Below the pieces are notes generated by a model that ran no database searches, was not told the origin of the DNA, and saw only the letters and a program-made list of their open reading frames with translations. From the NCBI RefSeq assembly GCF_015160875.1, contig NZ_CP063374.1:2418001-2482000 (forward strand): a stretch of DNA of 64,000 nt. The letters are read 5' to 3'. Positions 1-8,034 of this stretch are shown piece by piece. The DNA comes from Streptomyces chromofuscus (GTDB lineage Bacteria > Actinomycetota > Actinomycetes > Streptomycetales > Streptomycetaceae). Made by a program: the position numbers and the translations under genes. Position 1 is the first letter of the stretch. Each line of letters starts with the position of its first letter.

Positions 1-2
1 CC

Positions 3-410
3 GCGCGCAGGAATGCCGCCCCGATCGGGTTCCCTCTTCCACATGCGTCGAGTTCGCTGGCGCACGTGGTGCGCATGCGTGAGGAGAACGGCTTTCAGCC
101 TCATGACACTCTTGAGGACCTCGGCAAGGTCGATGTCCAACTCCGTGAAGTCGAAGGACGCCTGCGGGTCTTCCCGCGAGTGCAGCCTTTGTTTGCCCTG
201 CCGCCGCGGCGACGACGCCTGCCGGCCGTGCGACTTGTTCCCGGGCAGTGGGTCCGTTGGCAGCTGAACTACCGCTTCAGCAGCGCACTGGGGATCCGGG
301 ACTGGTCCTACTGGTTGGACACCTTCAACATCGCCTACGGACCGGTGACCACTGACCTGTTCTGTGGAACGCCTGACTTCTTCATCGACGAGCAGGGCCC
401 CGTCCGCTAG
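3..410 (+). CDS. Hypothetical protein, 5' end outside window
   Basis: The reading frame is open from the left edge to a TAG stop, so this is the C-terminal about 135 residues of a longer protein or a protein starting at an internal GTG (position 66). The C-terminal half reads as a real protein, with RWQLNYRFSSALGIRDWSYW and an acidic aromatic tail (DLFCGTPDFFIDE). I recognise no family. The next gene starts 46 bp downstream on the same strand. The overlapping frame starting at position 13 has shadow-like Arg/Ser composition and was not chosen. Confidence 0.55.
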   Translation, partial: ARRNAAPIGFPLPHASSSLAHVVRMREENGFQPHDTLEDLGKVDVQLREVEGRLRVFPRVQPLFALPPRRRRLPAVRLVPGQWVRWQLNYRFSSALGIRDWSYWLDTFNIAYGPVTTDLFCGTPDFFIDEQGPVR

Positions 411-456
411 CGCTGGCTGACTTGACCAGCGAGAGGTTGCGGCTCCCTGCCATCAT

Positions 457-1116
457 GTGCCCGTGGTCACCATGGATTCGTCAAACGCCCCCGACCAACT
501 ACTCCGCGCCCAGCTGATGCGGGTGCTCAGCGGCATCGAGCCCTGGGACGATCAGGAGCAGACACACCTCGCTGCAACAGCAGAGTGGATCACCAGCGGA
601 GCGCCTCTCTACAGGACGCTTAAGCCTGCCACCCCCGCGAAGCACCTGGTCAGCTACTTCGTCGTGCTCGATGAGACGCGCAAGGAGCTCCTACTTGTTG
701 CCCACCGCAAGGCCGGCTTGTGGCTTCCCAGCGGCGGTCACGTCGAGCCGGCAGAGGATCCATGGCACACGGTCCGTCGTGAATGCCGCGAAGAGCTGCG
801 CATCGAAGCCGTACCTGCCTCGATCACCGGGGACCGCCCGACCTTCCTCACCGTCACACGGACTCGCGGACAGGGGCAGCACACTGACGTGTCCTTGTGG
901 TACATCCTGCGGGGAGAGGCAGGCCAGGTCACTTCCTTCGACGAAACCGAGTTCGACGCGATCAAGTGGCTCTCCTTGGACCAGGTCCTCGCCACACCAG
1001 AGGACACCCTCGACCCCCACATGCACCGATTCACTCGCAAGCTGATGAGCTTGCTTGCCCTACAGGAGCACGCGGTGATGGCCTCCGGTCACCAGGAGAA
1101 GACGTGCCTCACGTAA
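457..1116 (+). CDS. Nudix hydrolase
   Basis: A 219-residue protein with a nearly full Nudix box: G, five residues, E, seven residues, then RECREELRI, which keeps the RE and EE metal-binding glutamates but has Arg where the consensus has Gly. Nudix enzymes cleave nucleoside diphosphates linked to another group, using Mg2+; the substrate cannot be told here. The first roughly 70 residues precede the beta-grasp core, which begins near HLVSYFVVLDE. The start is GTG at 457; an in-frame ATG at 472 is also possible. A MazG-like remnant follows directly, so this may have been part of a nucleotide-housekeeping pair. Confidence 0.85.
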   Translation: MPVVTMDSSNAPDQLLRAQLMRVLSGIEPWDDQEQTHLAATAEWITSGAPLYRTLKPATPAKHLVSYFVVLDETRKELLLVAHRKAGLWLPSGGHVEPAEDPWHTVRRECREELRIEAVPASITGDRPTFLTVTRTRGQGQHTDVSLWYILRGEAGQVTSFDETEFDAIKWLSLDQVLATPEDTLDPHMHRFTRKLMSLLALQEHAVMASGHQEKTCLT

Positions 1117-1144
1117 CTGACATCCGTAGATCGCTCTGACCAGC

Positions 1145-1321
1145 GTGTATTTGAGTAAAACCCCAGATAACACCTGGGAGGACGTGACGGCGGAGGTCTG
1201 CGACGTGATCGTCACGTCCATGGTCGCCCTGCACCGCCTCGGCGTCCCGGACCCCGCGGCCCGCTTCACCGAACACCTCCACCGGACCGCCGCCCGCACC
1301 CTCACCCCTCGGCAGTCTTGA
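1145..1321 (+). pseudogene. MazG-like protein, C-terminal remnant
   Basis: A 58-codon frame (GTG to TGA) encodes a segment resembling the C-terminal part of the actinobacterial MazG-like family: WEDVTAEVCDVIVTSMVALH followed by a helix ending HLHRTAARTL. The family normally has about 100 residues, with the metal-binding EXXE segment before this point; that part is missing. I therefore read it as a 5'-deleted gene, probably cut when neighbouring accessory DNA arrived. Family assignment rests on memory of the conserved C-terminal helix, so it is moderate. Confidence 0.5.
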
Positions 1322-1393
1322 GGAGCCCGGTGCATCCCTGCCGCCGGCCTCGACGGGACCAGGCCGGTCCAGGCCCGATCGGACCGGCCCAGG

Positions 1394-1780
1394 TCAGGTG
1401 CAAGGGCTCAGGTCGATGACGCGTACGGGCTGTCCCTCCCAGGCTTCCGGGTCGGCGGTGGCGACCACCGCCCCGCTCGGCCGTTCCGCCGTGGGCTCGG
1501 CGGCGTATCGCGTGTGAGCCGGCCCCCAGGACGTCTCGCGCGCCACGGCGAGCGCGGCGGGCAGGTCCAGGTCGAGCACGGTGATCCCCGGGAGTGCGGC
1601 GAGATGCTCGGCCGTGCCGGGCCGCACCCGGTCCGCCTCGACCAGAGCGCATGCCGGGGCGAACAGGAACCAGCCCGCTTCGGCATGCGCGCGGGGCATC
1701 AGCCGGGAGGCGAGCACATTGCCCTTCCCGGCCGCGATCATCGCCGTCTCGTCGAGGACGATGTGCAGCGCCTCGGTCAC
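1394..1780 (-). CDS. PIN-like toxin of a VapBC-type pair
   Basis: A 128-residue protein with a PIN-type start: a hydrophobic strand followed by VLDETAMIAA, where D10/E11 would be the first metal ligand, then an acidic ALVEAD segment and a late TADPEAW segment. PIN toxins are Mg2+-dependent RNases that cut tRNA, rRNA or mRNA. Its start overlaps the last 4 nt of the upstream antitoxin-like gene, the usual antitoxin-first layout with translational coupling. The family is inferred from motif spacing and context; the acidic set is not textbook, so activity is uncertain. Confidence 0.6.
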   Translation of the reverse strand: MTEALHIVLDETAMIAAGKGNVLASRLMPRAHAEAGWFLFAPACALVEADRVRPGTAEHLAALPGITVLDLDLPAALAVARETSWGPAHTRYAAEPTAERPSGAVVATADPEAWEGQPVRVIDLSPCT

Positions 1781-2034
1781 CTTGCCCCCGCCTCACCGAT
1801 CCGCCGGTCCAGCTCGGCGTCGAGAGCCGCCTGCTCGCTCGTGCTCGGGTCGTATCCGTTCCACTCCCGCAGGGCGACGCGTGCCTGCTCAGCGCGTGCC
1901 GCGCGCTCCTCGGGGGTGAGCAGCGTCTCGGCGAGATGGGAGAGGTAGCCCCGCAGTGACATGCCCTCGGAGGACGCTATCCGGGCAAGCCTGTCGCGGG
2001 CTTCGACGGGTATGCGGATGTTGGCGTCGGACAT
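1777..2034 (-). CDS. Antitoxin-like DNA-binding protein
   Basis: An 85-residue protein beginning MSDANIRIPVEARDRLARIA, a short N-terminal beta strand followed by two helices as in ribbon-helix-helix antitoxins. The acidic, Ala/Glu/Arg-rich C-terminal half would wrap the toxin. It is the first gene of a pair with the PIN-like protein (4-nt overlap). The start is well supported by GGAGG 8 nt before ATG. The same leader (ribosome site plus ATG) is duplicated 20 bp upstream, out of frame. A palindrome further upstream is a candidate autoregulatory operator. Confidence 0.65.
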   Translation of the reverse strand: MSDANIRIPVEARDRLARIASSEGMSLRGYLSHLAETLLTPEERAARAEQARVALREWNGYDPSTSEQAALDAELDRRIGEAGAR

Positions 2035-2065
2035 GCGGGGCCTCCGTCGGGCATGCGGGGCCTCC
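2032..2065. repeat. Duplicated ribosome-site/start leader
   Basis: The 14-bp sequence CATGCGGGGCCTCC occurs at 2032-2045 and again at 2052-2065. On the minus strand each copy is a GGAGG ribosome site plus ATG. The upstream ATG opens a frame of about 22 codons that is out of frame with the antitoxin gene. It could be a decoy or a short leader peptide, or only a slippage product. Confidence 0.7.
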
Positions 2066-2114
2066 TTGTACGAGCTTGTACGAGGAAGTGCGAGACGGCG
2101 CGAGACTCCCTGAG

Positions 2115-2142
2115 GATACGGGTACGGGTACGTACCCGTATC
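2115..2142. promoter_or_regulatory. Inverted repeat upstream of toxin-antitoxin genes
   Basis: Arms GATACGGGTAC (2115-2125) and GTACCCGTATC (2132-2142) form a perfect 11-bp inverted repeat with a 6-bp spacer. It lies between the stop of the ATPase remnant and the antitoxin start. It could be the operator bound by the antitoxin, or a terminator for the remnant; no T-tract follows on either strand, which favours an operator. Confidence 0.5.
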
Positions 2143-2147
2143 GCGGG

Positions 2148-2461
2148 TCAGGAGGTGGAAGCGGCTCCGAGGGTGTACTCAGCCCAGACCGTCTTGCCCG
2201 GCCCGTCAGGGCGCGGGGTTCGGTACGGGTGTCGGTGACCTCGACGCGGGCGGCCCCTCCGTCGGGCGGGACCTGGAGGCGGAGATGGAAGTCCCGGCCG
2301 GGGACGTGACCGTGACGTGAGGCGTTCGCGGTCAGCTCGGCGACCATCAGCACGATGTCGTCGTGCGACTCGGTGTCGGACGGGATGCCCCGGACGTCGA
2401 GGCGTACGACTGCCGGCCGGCGCGCGAGGCGGGCCCCGCGCGGGGTGGAGGTGAAACGCAT
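2148..2461 (-). pseudogene. Deleted and frameshifted RsbW-type ATPase
   Basis: From ATG at 2461 the frame encodes the typical start of the small Streptomyces ATP-binding regulators (MRFTSTPRGARLARR) and an intact N box, ELTANASRHG. After VEVTDTRTEPR the frame is lost; the ending DGPGKTVWAEYTLG, typical of this family, appears in another frame and stops at 2148. Between them, the 35 or so residues with the Mg/ATP G-boxes are missing. An internal deletion therefore removed the catalytic lid and shifted the frame. Intact relatives act as anti-sigma-factor kinases. Confidence 0.8.
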
Positions 2462-2527
2462 CCCGAGGAGTGCGGCCGGGGCGGCCGAGTTCTCTCAGCC
2501 GTCCCCGTGGGGCTTGTCGATCCACGC

Positions 2528-3841
2528 TTACCGCAGATCCTCCAGAAGAAGATCCAGAGACGACTCCTCATGCAGGACTACACACAAACCCTCCATGGCT
2601 GGGGCGAGTTCGGGGTCCCACAGGGCCTCGACCGGAGCTCCGCCGAGGGTCAGTTGCGGCGCTCCCTGCACCCGGGTGCGCGCAGCGAGGTACTCGTAGT
2701 CGGCGGCGGACATGCGCCAGGGCGTCATCGCCTCGTACCGGCCCATGACCCGGTTCGCCAGGGCGACACCCGGCCAGTCGAAGTCGCCGTGGTACGCGAA
2801 CACGCAGCCGGACGCGGCCAGTGCGTCCAAGAGCGTGAGGACGACCGTCGTCGCGCTCCCCGAGGTACAGATCAACGGCGCCCCGCAGCCGCTGTCCGCC
2901 GCCGCCTCCACCACGCGTGGGTTCTCGCAGACGTGGATGCGGGTGTGGGCCGGCAACTCCAACTGGAGTGTGCGTAGTTCGCGCAGCGTCAGGTGGGTCT
3001 CCATGTGGTTGTCGGCGCGTTGCCTGAGGGCCGTCTCCTGCCAGGTGCCGCCCGTCGGGCGCAGACCGTACGTGAGCACCGTGCTGGAGACCTCGTCGGG
3101 GGTGACCGAGGCCATCCGCCACAGCGCCCGCCGTCCCGGTGCGTCCGCGGGGAAGTCGACGCCCCGGGCCAGGGCGATGCCGCGCAGGACCAGGCGGGAG
3201 AGCAGCGTGCCGTCGTCCAGGCCGTGGGCCGAGCCGGTGGTGCGCGTGGCCAGTTCGCCGCGGCCCCAGGTGGCGGGGGTGGGGTCGGCTCCCGTGCCGG
3301 GGAAAAGGGTCGCGAGGGTCTGGGCGGCCTGGGTGACGGTGGTGAGCGCGGTGGCGGGCGGCTGGCGGGTGAGGGTGCCGCCTCGTCGTAGCTCGGCCAG
3401 CCACTGGCCGGCCCACGGCTGGTCCGACAGAGGTGTGGCTGCCAGGGCCGCTTCCGCCGTGGCCCACAGGCGGGTGCGTTCGGCCGTCGCCGCGTCGCGG
3501 GCCGCTCGGCGGTCGGTGAGCGGTGGGCCCAGTGCCGCCAGGGTCGCGGTCAGGCCTCGTGCGAGCGCGCTGCGGCGCAGGCGGGCGTCCAGGTCCGGCA
3601 GGCGGATCGTGGCGGCGGGGCCGGTGACCGGTCTGGCCAGGAGGAGGGAGAGGGCTTCGCGCTCCTGTGCGTCCAGGTGCTGGAGCCTGATCGTGCCGGC
3701 CGGCTGCAGGCCGTTGCGCTCCAGTCGCGCTCGTACGGCCGTCCAGAGGCGGGTGAGGCCCGGTCGGGTCAGGAATGCCAGGGCCTCGGCGTCCGGCGGA
3801 CGGTCCGGTGGACGTTCGGCGGCTGGTTCGCGGCTCGTCAT
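2528..3841 (-). CDS. jetD: JetD-like nuclease subunit, Wadjet type III (DUF3323/DUF2399)
   Basis: A 437-residue protein of the TIGR02679 type. The C-terminal third has Toprim-like features: CENPRVVEAA with an acidic strand start, then YHGDFDWPG carrying the DxD. In Wadjet systems JetD is the endonuclease that cuts plasmid DNA after the SMC-like JetABC complex has extruded it. The start ATG at 3841 overlaps the jetC stop by 4 nt (ATGA), so it is the last gene of the operon. A longer upstream start is possible but lies inside jetC. Identification relies on the family set of the four linked genes. Confidence 0.85.
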   Translation of the reverse strand: MTSREPAAERPPDRPPDAEALAFLTRPGLTRLWTAVRARLERNGLQPAGTIRLQHLDAQEREALSLLLARPVTGPAATIRLPDLDARLRRSALARGLTATLAALGPPLTDRRAARDAATAERTRLWATAEAALAATPLSDQPWAGQWLAELRRGGTLTRQPPATALTTVTQAAQTLATLFPGTGADPTPATWGRGELATRTTGSAHGLDDGTLLSRLVLRGIALARGVDFPADAPGRRALWRMASVTPDEVSSTVLTYGLRPTGGTWQETALRQRADNHMETHLTLRELRTLQLELPAHTRIHVCENPRVVEAAADSGCGAPLICTSGSATTVVLTLLDALAASGCVFAYHGDFDWPGVALANRVMGRYEAMTPWRMSAADYEYLAARTRVQGAPQLTLGGAPVEALWDPELAPAMEGLCVVLHEESSLDLLLEDLR

Positions 3842-6800
3842 ACCGACACCAGCCTGCGCTGCCGCCCGTTCCAGGTGTAGTGCAGCGTCGCGACCCCGCG
3901 TACGTGCGGGTCGCGCAGGCACTCGTAGATGTGCAGGGACGGTACGTCGGGCCAGTTGCCGATCAGGCGTTCGCTGGTGAGGACGAAGTCCAGGTCGAGG
4001 TCGACAAGGATGCGGCCCAGGCGGGCGTGGGTGGGCTCGTCGACCTTGGCGAAGGCGTCGTCCAGGAGGATCAGGCGAGGGGCGTGCGGGGCAGTCCCGG
4101 CCAGGCTGGTGAAGTGGGCCGCCGCTGCCGCGAACAGCACCAGGTACGACAGGACGCGCTGCTCGCCCTGGCTCAGCCCGGTACGGCCGGAGAGCTTGCG
4201 GCGGCTGCCCGGCGCGGCATCGTTCACCACCCAGGGCGTGAAGGTGAACCAGTCGCGGTAGTCGAGGGCCGTACGCAGATGGGCCGCGTAGCCCGCGCCG
4301 GGGTCGGCGCGGCGGGCGTCCTCGATGCGGCGCTGGAGTACGTCGCGCAGGTGCTCCGACTGCTCGCGCGTGCGCAGGCCGGAGGGGCTGCGCAGCAGGT
4401 CGACGGCCGCCTTGACGTCGGCCTCCACCCCCTCGGTGAGCTTCCAGTCGAGGACCACGCCGAGGCCGTGCGAGGTGCGGACCGTGGACAGGGTGGTGTT
4501 CAGGGCCGCCACCAGGGCTCCCGCGGCCAGGACCTGGGACGACAGGTGGTCACCCAGCTCGCCCGTGAGGAAGCGCTGGAACACCTCGCGTTCGCGTTCC
4601 GTCAGGCGCTCGCGGGCCTCGGCCGCCTGGGAGGCGATGCGCTCGCCGACGGCGGCGATGTCGTGCGGGCCGTGGTCGTCGACCAGGCGGCACATCTTGA
4701 TGCCGTCGTGCTCCTCGATCGTGGCGTCGTAACCTCCGGAGAGCTGGTCGCGCAGCTCGGTGTGGCGGTTGAGGAGGGCGGTGTCCGACAGGTCGTGGCG
4801 TGCCGCGTCCAGGCGGCCCCCGACCGCCTCGACCAGAAGGCTCAGAGCCCTTACGCCGTCCGTGCCGCCGCGTACGGCGTCCGCCTCCGCCGCGTCCTCA
4901 CCTGCCTCCCCGGCTCCTCGTACCTCGCCGGCATCGAACCCCGCTCCCCTGATCACCCCCGGAAACGACAGCGCCGTACGCAGTCGCCTGCCGCTCGCGA
5001 GCGCCTCGCCCTGCTGGGCGGCCAGTGCCTCGCGCCTGCCCCGCTCGTCCTCCTCCGCGCGCACGCGTTCGTCGTGTGTGGCGCTCATGTCCCGCTGCGT
5101 GCCGGGCCGTTGACGCCTTACGGCCTCGAGACGGCGCTTGGCCTCGTCCTCGCGGGCGAGGATCTCCTGCTCGGACGCGCCCAGGGCCTCCTCCAGGCCT
5201 CGGACCATACGGCGGGCGGCGTCCAGGCGGGCGAGGTGCTCGGCGTAGTCCGAATCAGCTTCCCGACGGGACGTGAGCGCGCGCTCGTAGCCCTCGCGGG
5301 CCCGGCGGTGGCCGTCGAGGACGGGGCCGACCGCCCGCAGCCCGCGGCGCAGGCGTTCCGCGCCCGTACCGAGCCGGTCCAGGGCGAGACGTACCGAGTC
5401 GAGGGCGGCCCGGTCGACCGGGAGGTCATGGGCGCTCGCGTTCGCCTCGGTCTCGCGCCGGGCGGCCACCGCGCGGGCACGCGCCTGCTCCGCCTCGCGG
5501 GCGGCCGTGGACGCCTGACCGGCCAGGACCTGCGCGGTGCGCTCGGCCTCGGCCGTGCGGGCCCAGGCGTCGGTCAGTCCCCGCGCGGCGGGCGGACGGC
5601 TCAGTGTCTCGGTCACCTGTGTGCGGTGCTCGGTCAGGATCCGCAGCGCTCGCTCCTGCTCCCCCAGCTCCTCGTGTACGGCGGTGAGTCGACGGGCGAG
5701 TCCGGCCAGCGCCCGGCGGCGGGTCTCGGCGCGTACCTCCGCGCCGACGTACTCGGCGGTCTCCTTGATGTGGCGGCCGCGGGCAACGCCCAGCCTCCAG
5801 GAGCCGTCGGTGCCGATCGCGGAGTCCGCCGCCGCTTCCGTCGTCCCTTGCGCGACCAGGGCCACCGACCGCAGCACGCTGCCGGTCCGAGCGGCCGTGA
5901 CCCCGCTGCCCGGCGCCTCCACCGGGTTGAGCACGTCGGCGAGTGTGGGCCCCGCAGGCGCATCGCCCGGAACGAGGAGGGTGTCCCGGGTAGCGGGATC
6001 CCGGACCGTGCCGTCGGCGCACACCCACGCGTCGAGAAGGCCGCTCGCCTCGAGCGCGGCTTCCAGGCCCGCCCGAAGCTGCGGCTCCACGCCCTCGGCG
6101 AAGTCCACGAGCCGGTACAGAGGTGCGCCGCTGCCGGGCTCGCGAGGTGCGGTGCGGTGGGGCGGCGACGGAGGCTGGGGGTCGGTTCGGCGCTCCCAGT
6201 CGTCTCGCTCCCGCCGCAGCCGGTCCCGCTCTGCGGCCAGTTCGCGGATCGTGACGGCGCGTGCGTCGCGCTGTTCGTTCAGCTCCGCCAGCCACGGGTC
6301 CAGGGCCGAGCGGGCGACATCCGCAACCTCGTCCGGGACGTGCGCGGGCAGTGGCTCCTCCGTCGCGTCATGCGCGACGAGGGCGTGCACGCCGTCCAGG
6401 GACACGCCGGTCAGGCCGCGCAGTTGCTCGGTCCAGCCCTGTACGACGTCGGCGTAGGCCTCCCCCTCGCGGGCCGTCTCCTCCCGTCGGCGTCCCGCCC
6501 TCGCGCGCGCCTCTTCGGCCTGCTCCTCCAGGCGCTCCCGGGCCGCATCGGCCTCGTGAGCCTCGCGCAGGGTCCGGTCCGACTCCTCGACGAGGGCGAC
6601 CAGTTCCGTCACGGCTCGGGCGCGGCTTCTGATGACGGGCCCCGCGGTGTCCAGTTGGGCGTCCCAGGCGTGCAGGGCCGTGGCACAGGCTTCCGTGTCG
6701 GCAGCCAGAACCTCGGTGTGGCCGATGACGTGGAAGTCGCCGTCCGGGGATGCCAGTTGCGTCTGGGTGGCGGTCTCGACCGGCGTGACGGTGGCCGTGG

Positions 6801-8034
6801 GCGGCTCGCCCACGTGCGCGTGGTCGAGCCCGGACCGCTCCGCCGCTCTCAGCAGTTCGTGCTGAGCAGTGGCAAGTTCGGTCAGTTCCTGAACGATTCG
6901 TCCGGCCTCGTCGGTGAGGCGCCGCCCCGCCTCCTCCTGACCGCCGAGGGCCTGACGCAGTGCCTTGAACGCGGTCGTCGCGGCGCTGTGCAGGGCGGTC
7001 ACGGTGGCGCGTTTCTCGGCCAGTTCCTTCAGGCTGCGGTAGGCCGCGCTGCCGTGGAGGGCGGCGAGGTCCGTCTCGGCGGCTTCCGCCTCCGCCGTGA
7101 GCGCGTCGAGGCGGGCGGTGAGTTCCTCCTCGCGGACGCGAAGGGCCGTCGCCTTCTTCGCCGCCTCGGCCGCTGCCGCGCGGTGCTCCGCCAGCCGTTC
7201 CAGTTCCCCGCTGACCTGGTCCGTGCGGCGACGCAGCGCTCCGTGCAGGTAGCCGCGGTAGCCGGTGAGGAAGGTGCGCAGTGCCGTGTCCGTCCGCTCC
7301 AGACGGCCGAGGTCGGTCCGCACCGCGTCCAGGTCGTCGAGGCTCCGGGCCACCTTCTCCACGATCTCGTCGTCGAGCGCGGGAAGCGTCTCCGCGAGGA
7401 CGGAGACCAGGCCGCCGGAGTCGATGCGGTCGCCGATGGTCGGGCGGCGCAGCCGGTGCAGGAGGTGGAGGAGGTTGCGGTAGCGGGCCGGGTCGGTGAG
7501 GCCGAACAGGTCGCGGGCGACGCGGGCCCGGTGCTCGACGGCGCGCTCGGTGACGTTCTCCGGGCCGACGAGCGACTTGAGCCGGTCGACGGGGAGCGGC
7601 TGGCCGGCCGGGGTGAGGTGGAGCTCCTCACCCACCCTCAGCGGTGTGACGAAGAAGAACGGCTTCGCCGCCTTGGCCGACTGGGATGCGCGGATGGCTG
7701 CGCCGACAGTGAGGTGGTGGTCGTTCCCGTCCTCGTCGGTTCGTGCGAACTCCACCCACAGGTGGCCGAGCCTGTTGGTCTGCTCGAAGCCGTCGAGCAT
7801 CAGCCAGAGGAGCGTGGTCCGGCCGGTCCCCGTGGCGTCGAGGGCGCGGGCGTCGCCGTCGAGAAGGTAGGGCAGCAGCATCTCCAGGGCCTTGGACTTG
7901 CCCGCGCCGTTCTTGCCGCGCAGCAGCAGGCGGCCGTCACCGAAGGAGAACTCCTGCTGGTCGTACTGCCAGACGTTCCGGATGCCGGCGCGGTGCAGGC
8001 GGTAGCGATGGGGGCTCGTCCGAGGGCCGTTCAC
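3838..8034 (-). CDS. jetC: JetC-like SMC ATPase, Wadjet type III (TIGR02680)
   Basis: A 1398-residue SMC/SbcC-like ATPase. Walker A is GKNGAGKS at residues 40-47. A very long Ala/Glu/Arg-rich coiled coil fills the middle, interrupted by a hinge-like globular segment around residues 620-760. The C-terminal head has the ABC signature LSQGEQRVLSYL and Walker B RLILLDDAF. In Wadjet, this subunit pumps DNA loops to sense small closed circles. It overlaps jetB and jetD by 4 nt each, indicating coupled translation. The protein is complete, with no frameshift. Confidence 0.93.
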   Translation of the reverse strand: MNGPRTSPHRYRLHRAGIRNVWQYDQQEFSFGDGRLLLRGKNGAGKSKALEMLLPYLLDGDARALDATGTGRTTLLWLMLDGFEQTNRLGHLWVEFARTDEDGNDHHLTVGAAIRASQSAKAAKPFFFVTPLRVGEELHLTPAGQPLPVDRLKSLVGPENVTERAVEHRARVARDLFGLTDPARYRNLLHLLHRLRRPTIGDRIDSGGLVSVLAETLPALDDEIVEKVARSLDDLDAVRTDLGRLERTDTALRTFLTGYRGYLHGALRRRTDQVSGELERLAEHRAAAAEAAKKATALRVREEELTARLDALTAEAEAAETDLAALHGSAAYRSLKELAEKRATVTALHSAATTAFKALRQALGGQEEAGRRLTDEAGRIVQELTELATAQHELLRAAERSGLDHAHVGEPPTATVTPVETATQTQLASPDGDFHVIGHTEVLAADTEACATALHAWDAQLDTAGPVIRSRARAVTELVALVEESDRTLREAHEADAARERLEEQAEEARARAGRRREETAREGEAYADVVQGWTEQLRGLTGVSLDGVHALVAHDATEEPLPAHVPDEVADVARSALDPWLAELNEQRDARAVTIRELAAERDRLRRERDDWERRTDPQPPSPPHRTAPREPGSGAPLYRLVDFAEGVEPQLRAGLEAALEASGLLDAWVCADGTVRDPATRDTLLVPGDAPAGPTLADVLNPVEAPGSGVTAARTGSVLRSVALVAQGTTEAAADSAIGTDGSWRLGVARGRHIKETAEYVGAEVRAETRRRALAGLARRLTAVHEELGEQERALRILTEHRTQVTETLSRPPAARGLTDAWARTAEAERTAQVLAGQASTAAREAEQARARAVAARRETEANASAHDLPVDRAALDSVRLALDRLGTGAERLRRGLRAVGPVLDGHRRAREGYERALTSRREADSDYAEHLARLDAARRMVRGLEEALGASEQEILAREDEAKRRLEAVRRQRPGTQRDMSATHDERVRAEEDERGRREALAAQQGEALASGRRLRTALSFPGVIRGAGFDAGEVRGAGEAGEDAAEADAVRGGTDGVRALSLLVEAVGGRLDAARHDLSDTALLNRHTELRDQLSGGYDATIEEHDGIKMCRLVDDHGPHDIAAVGERIASQAAEARERLTEREREVFQRFLTGELGDHLSSQVLAAGALVAALNTTLSTVRTSHGLGVVLDWKLTEGVEADVKAAVDLLRSPSGLRTREQSEHLRDVLQRRIEDARRADPGAGYAAHLRTALDYRDWFTFTPWVVNDAAPGSRRKLSGRTGLSQGEQRVLSYLVLFAAAAAHFTSLAGTAPHAPRLILLDDAFAKVDEPTHARLGRILVDLDLDFVLTSERLIGNWPDVPSLHIYECLRDPHVRGVATLHYTWNGRQRRLVSV

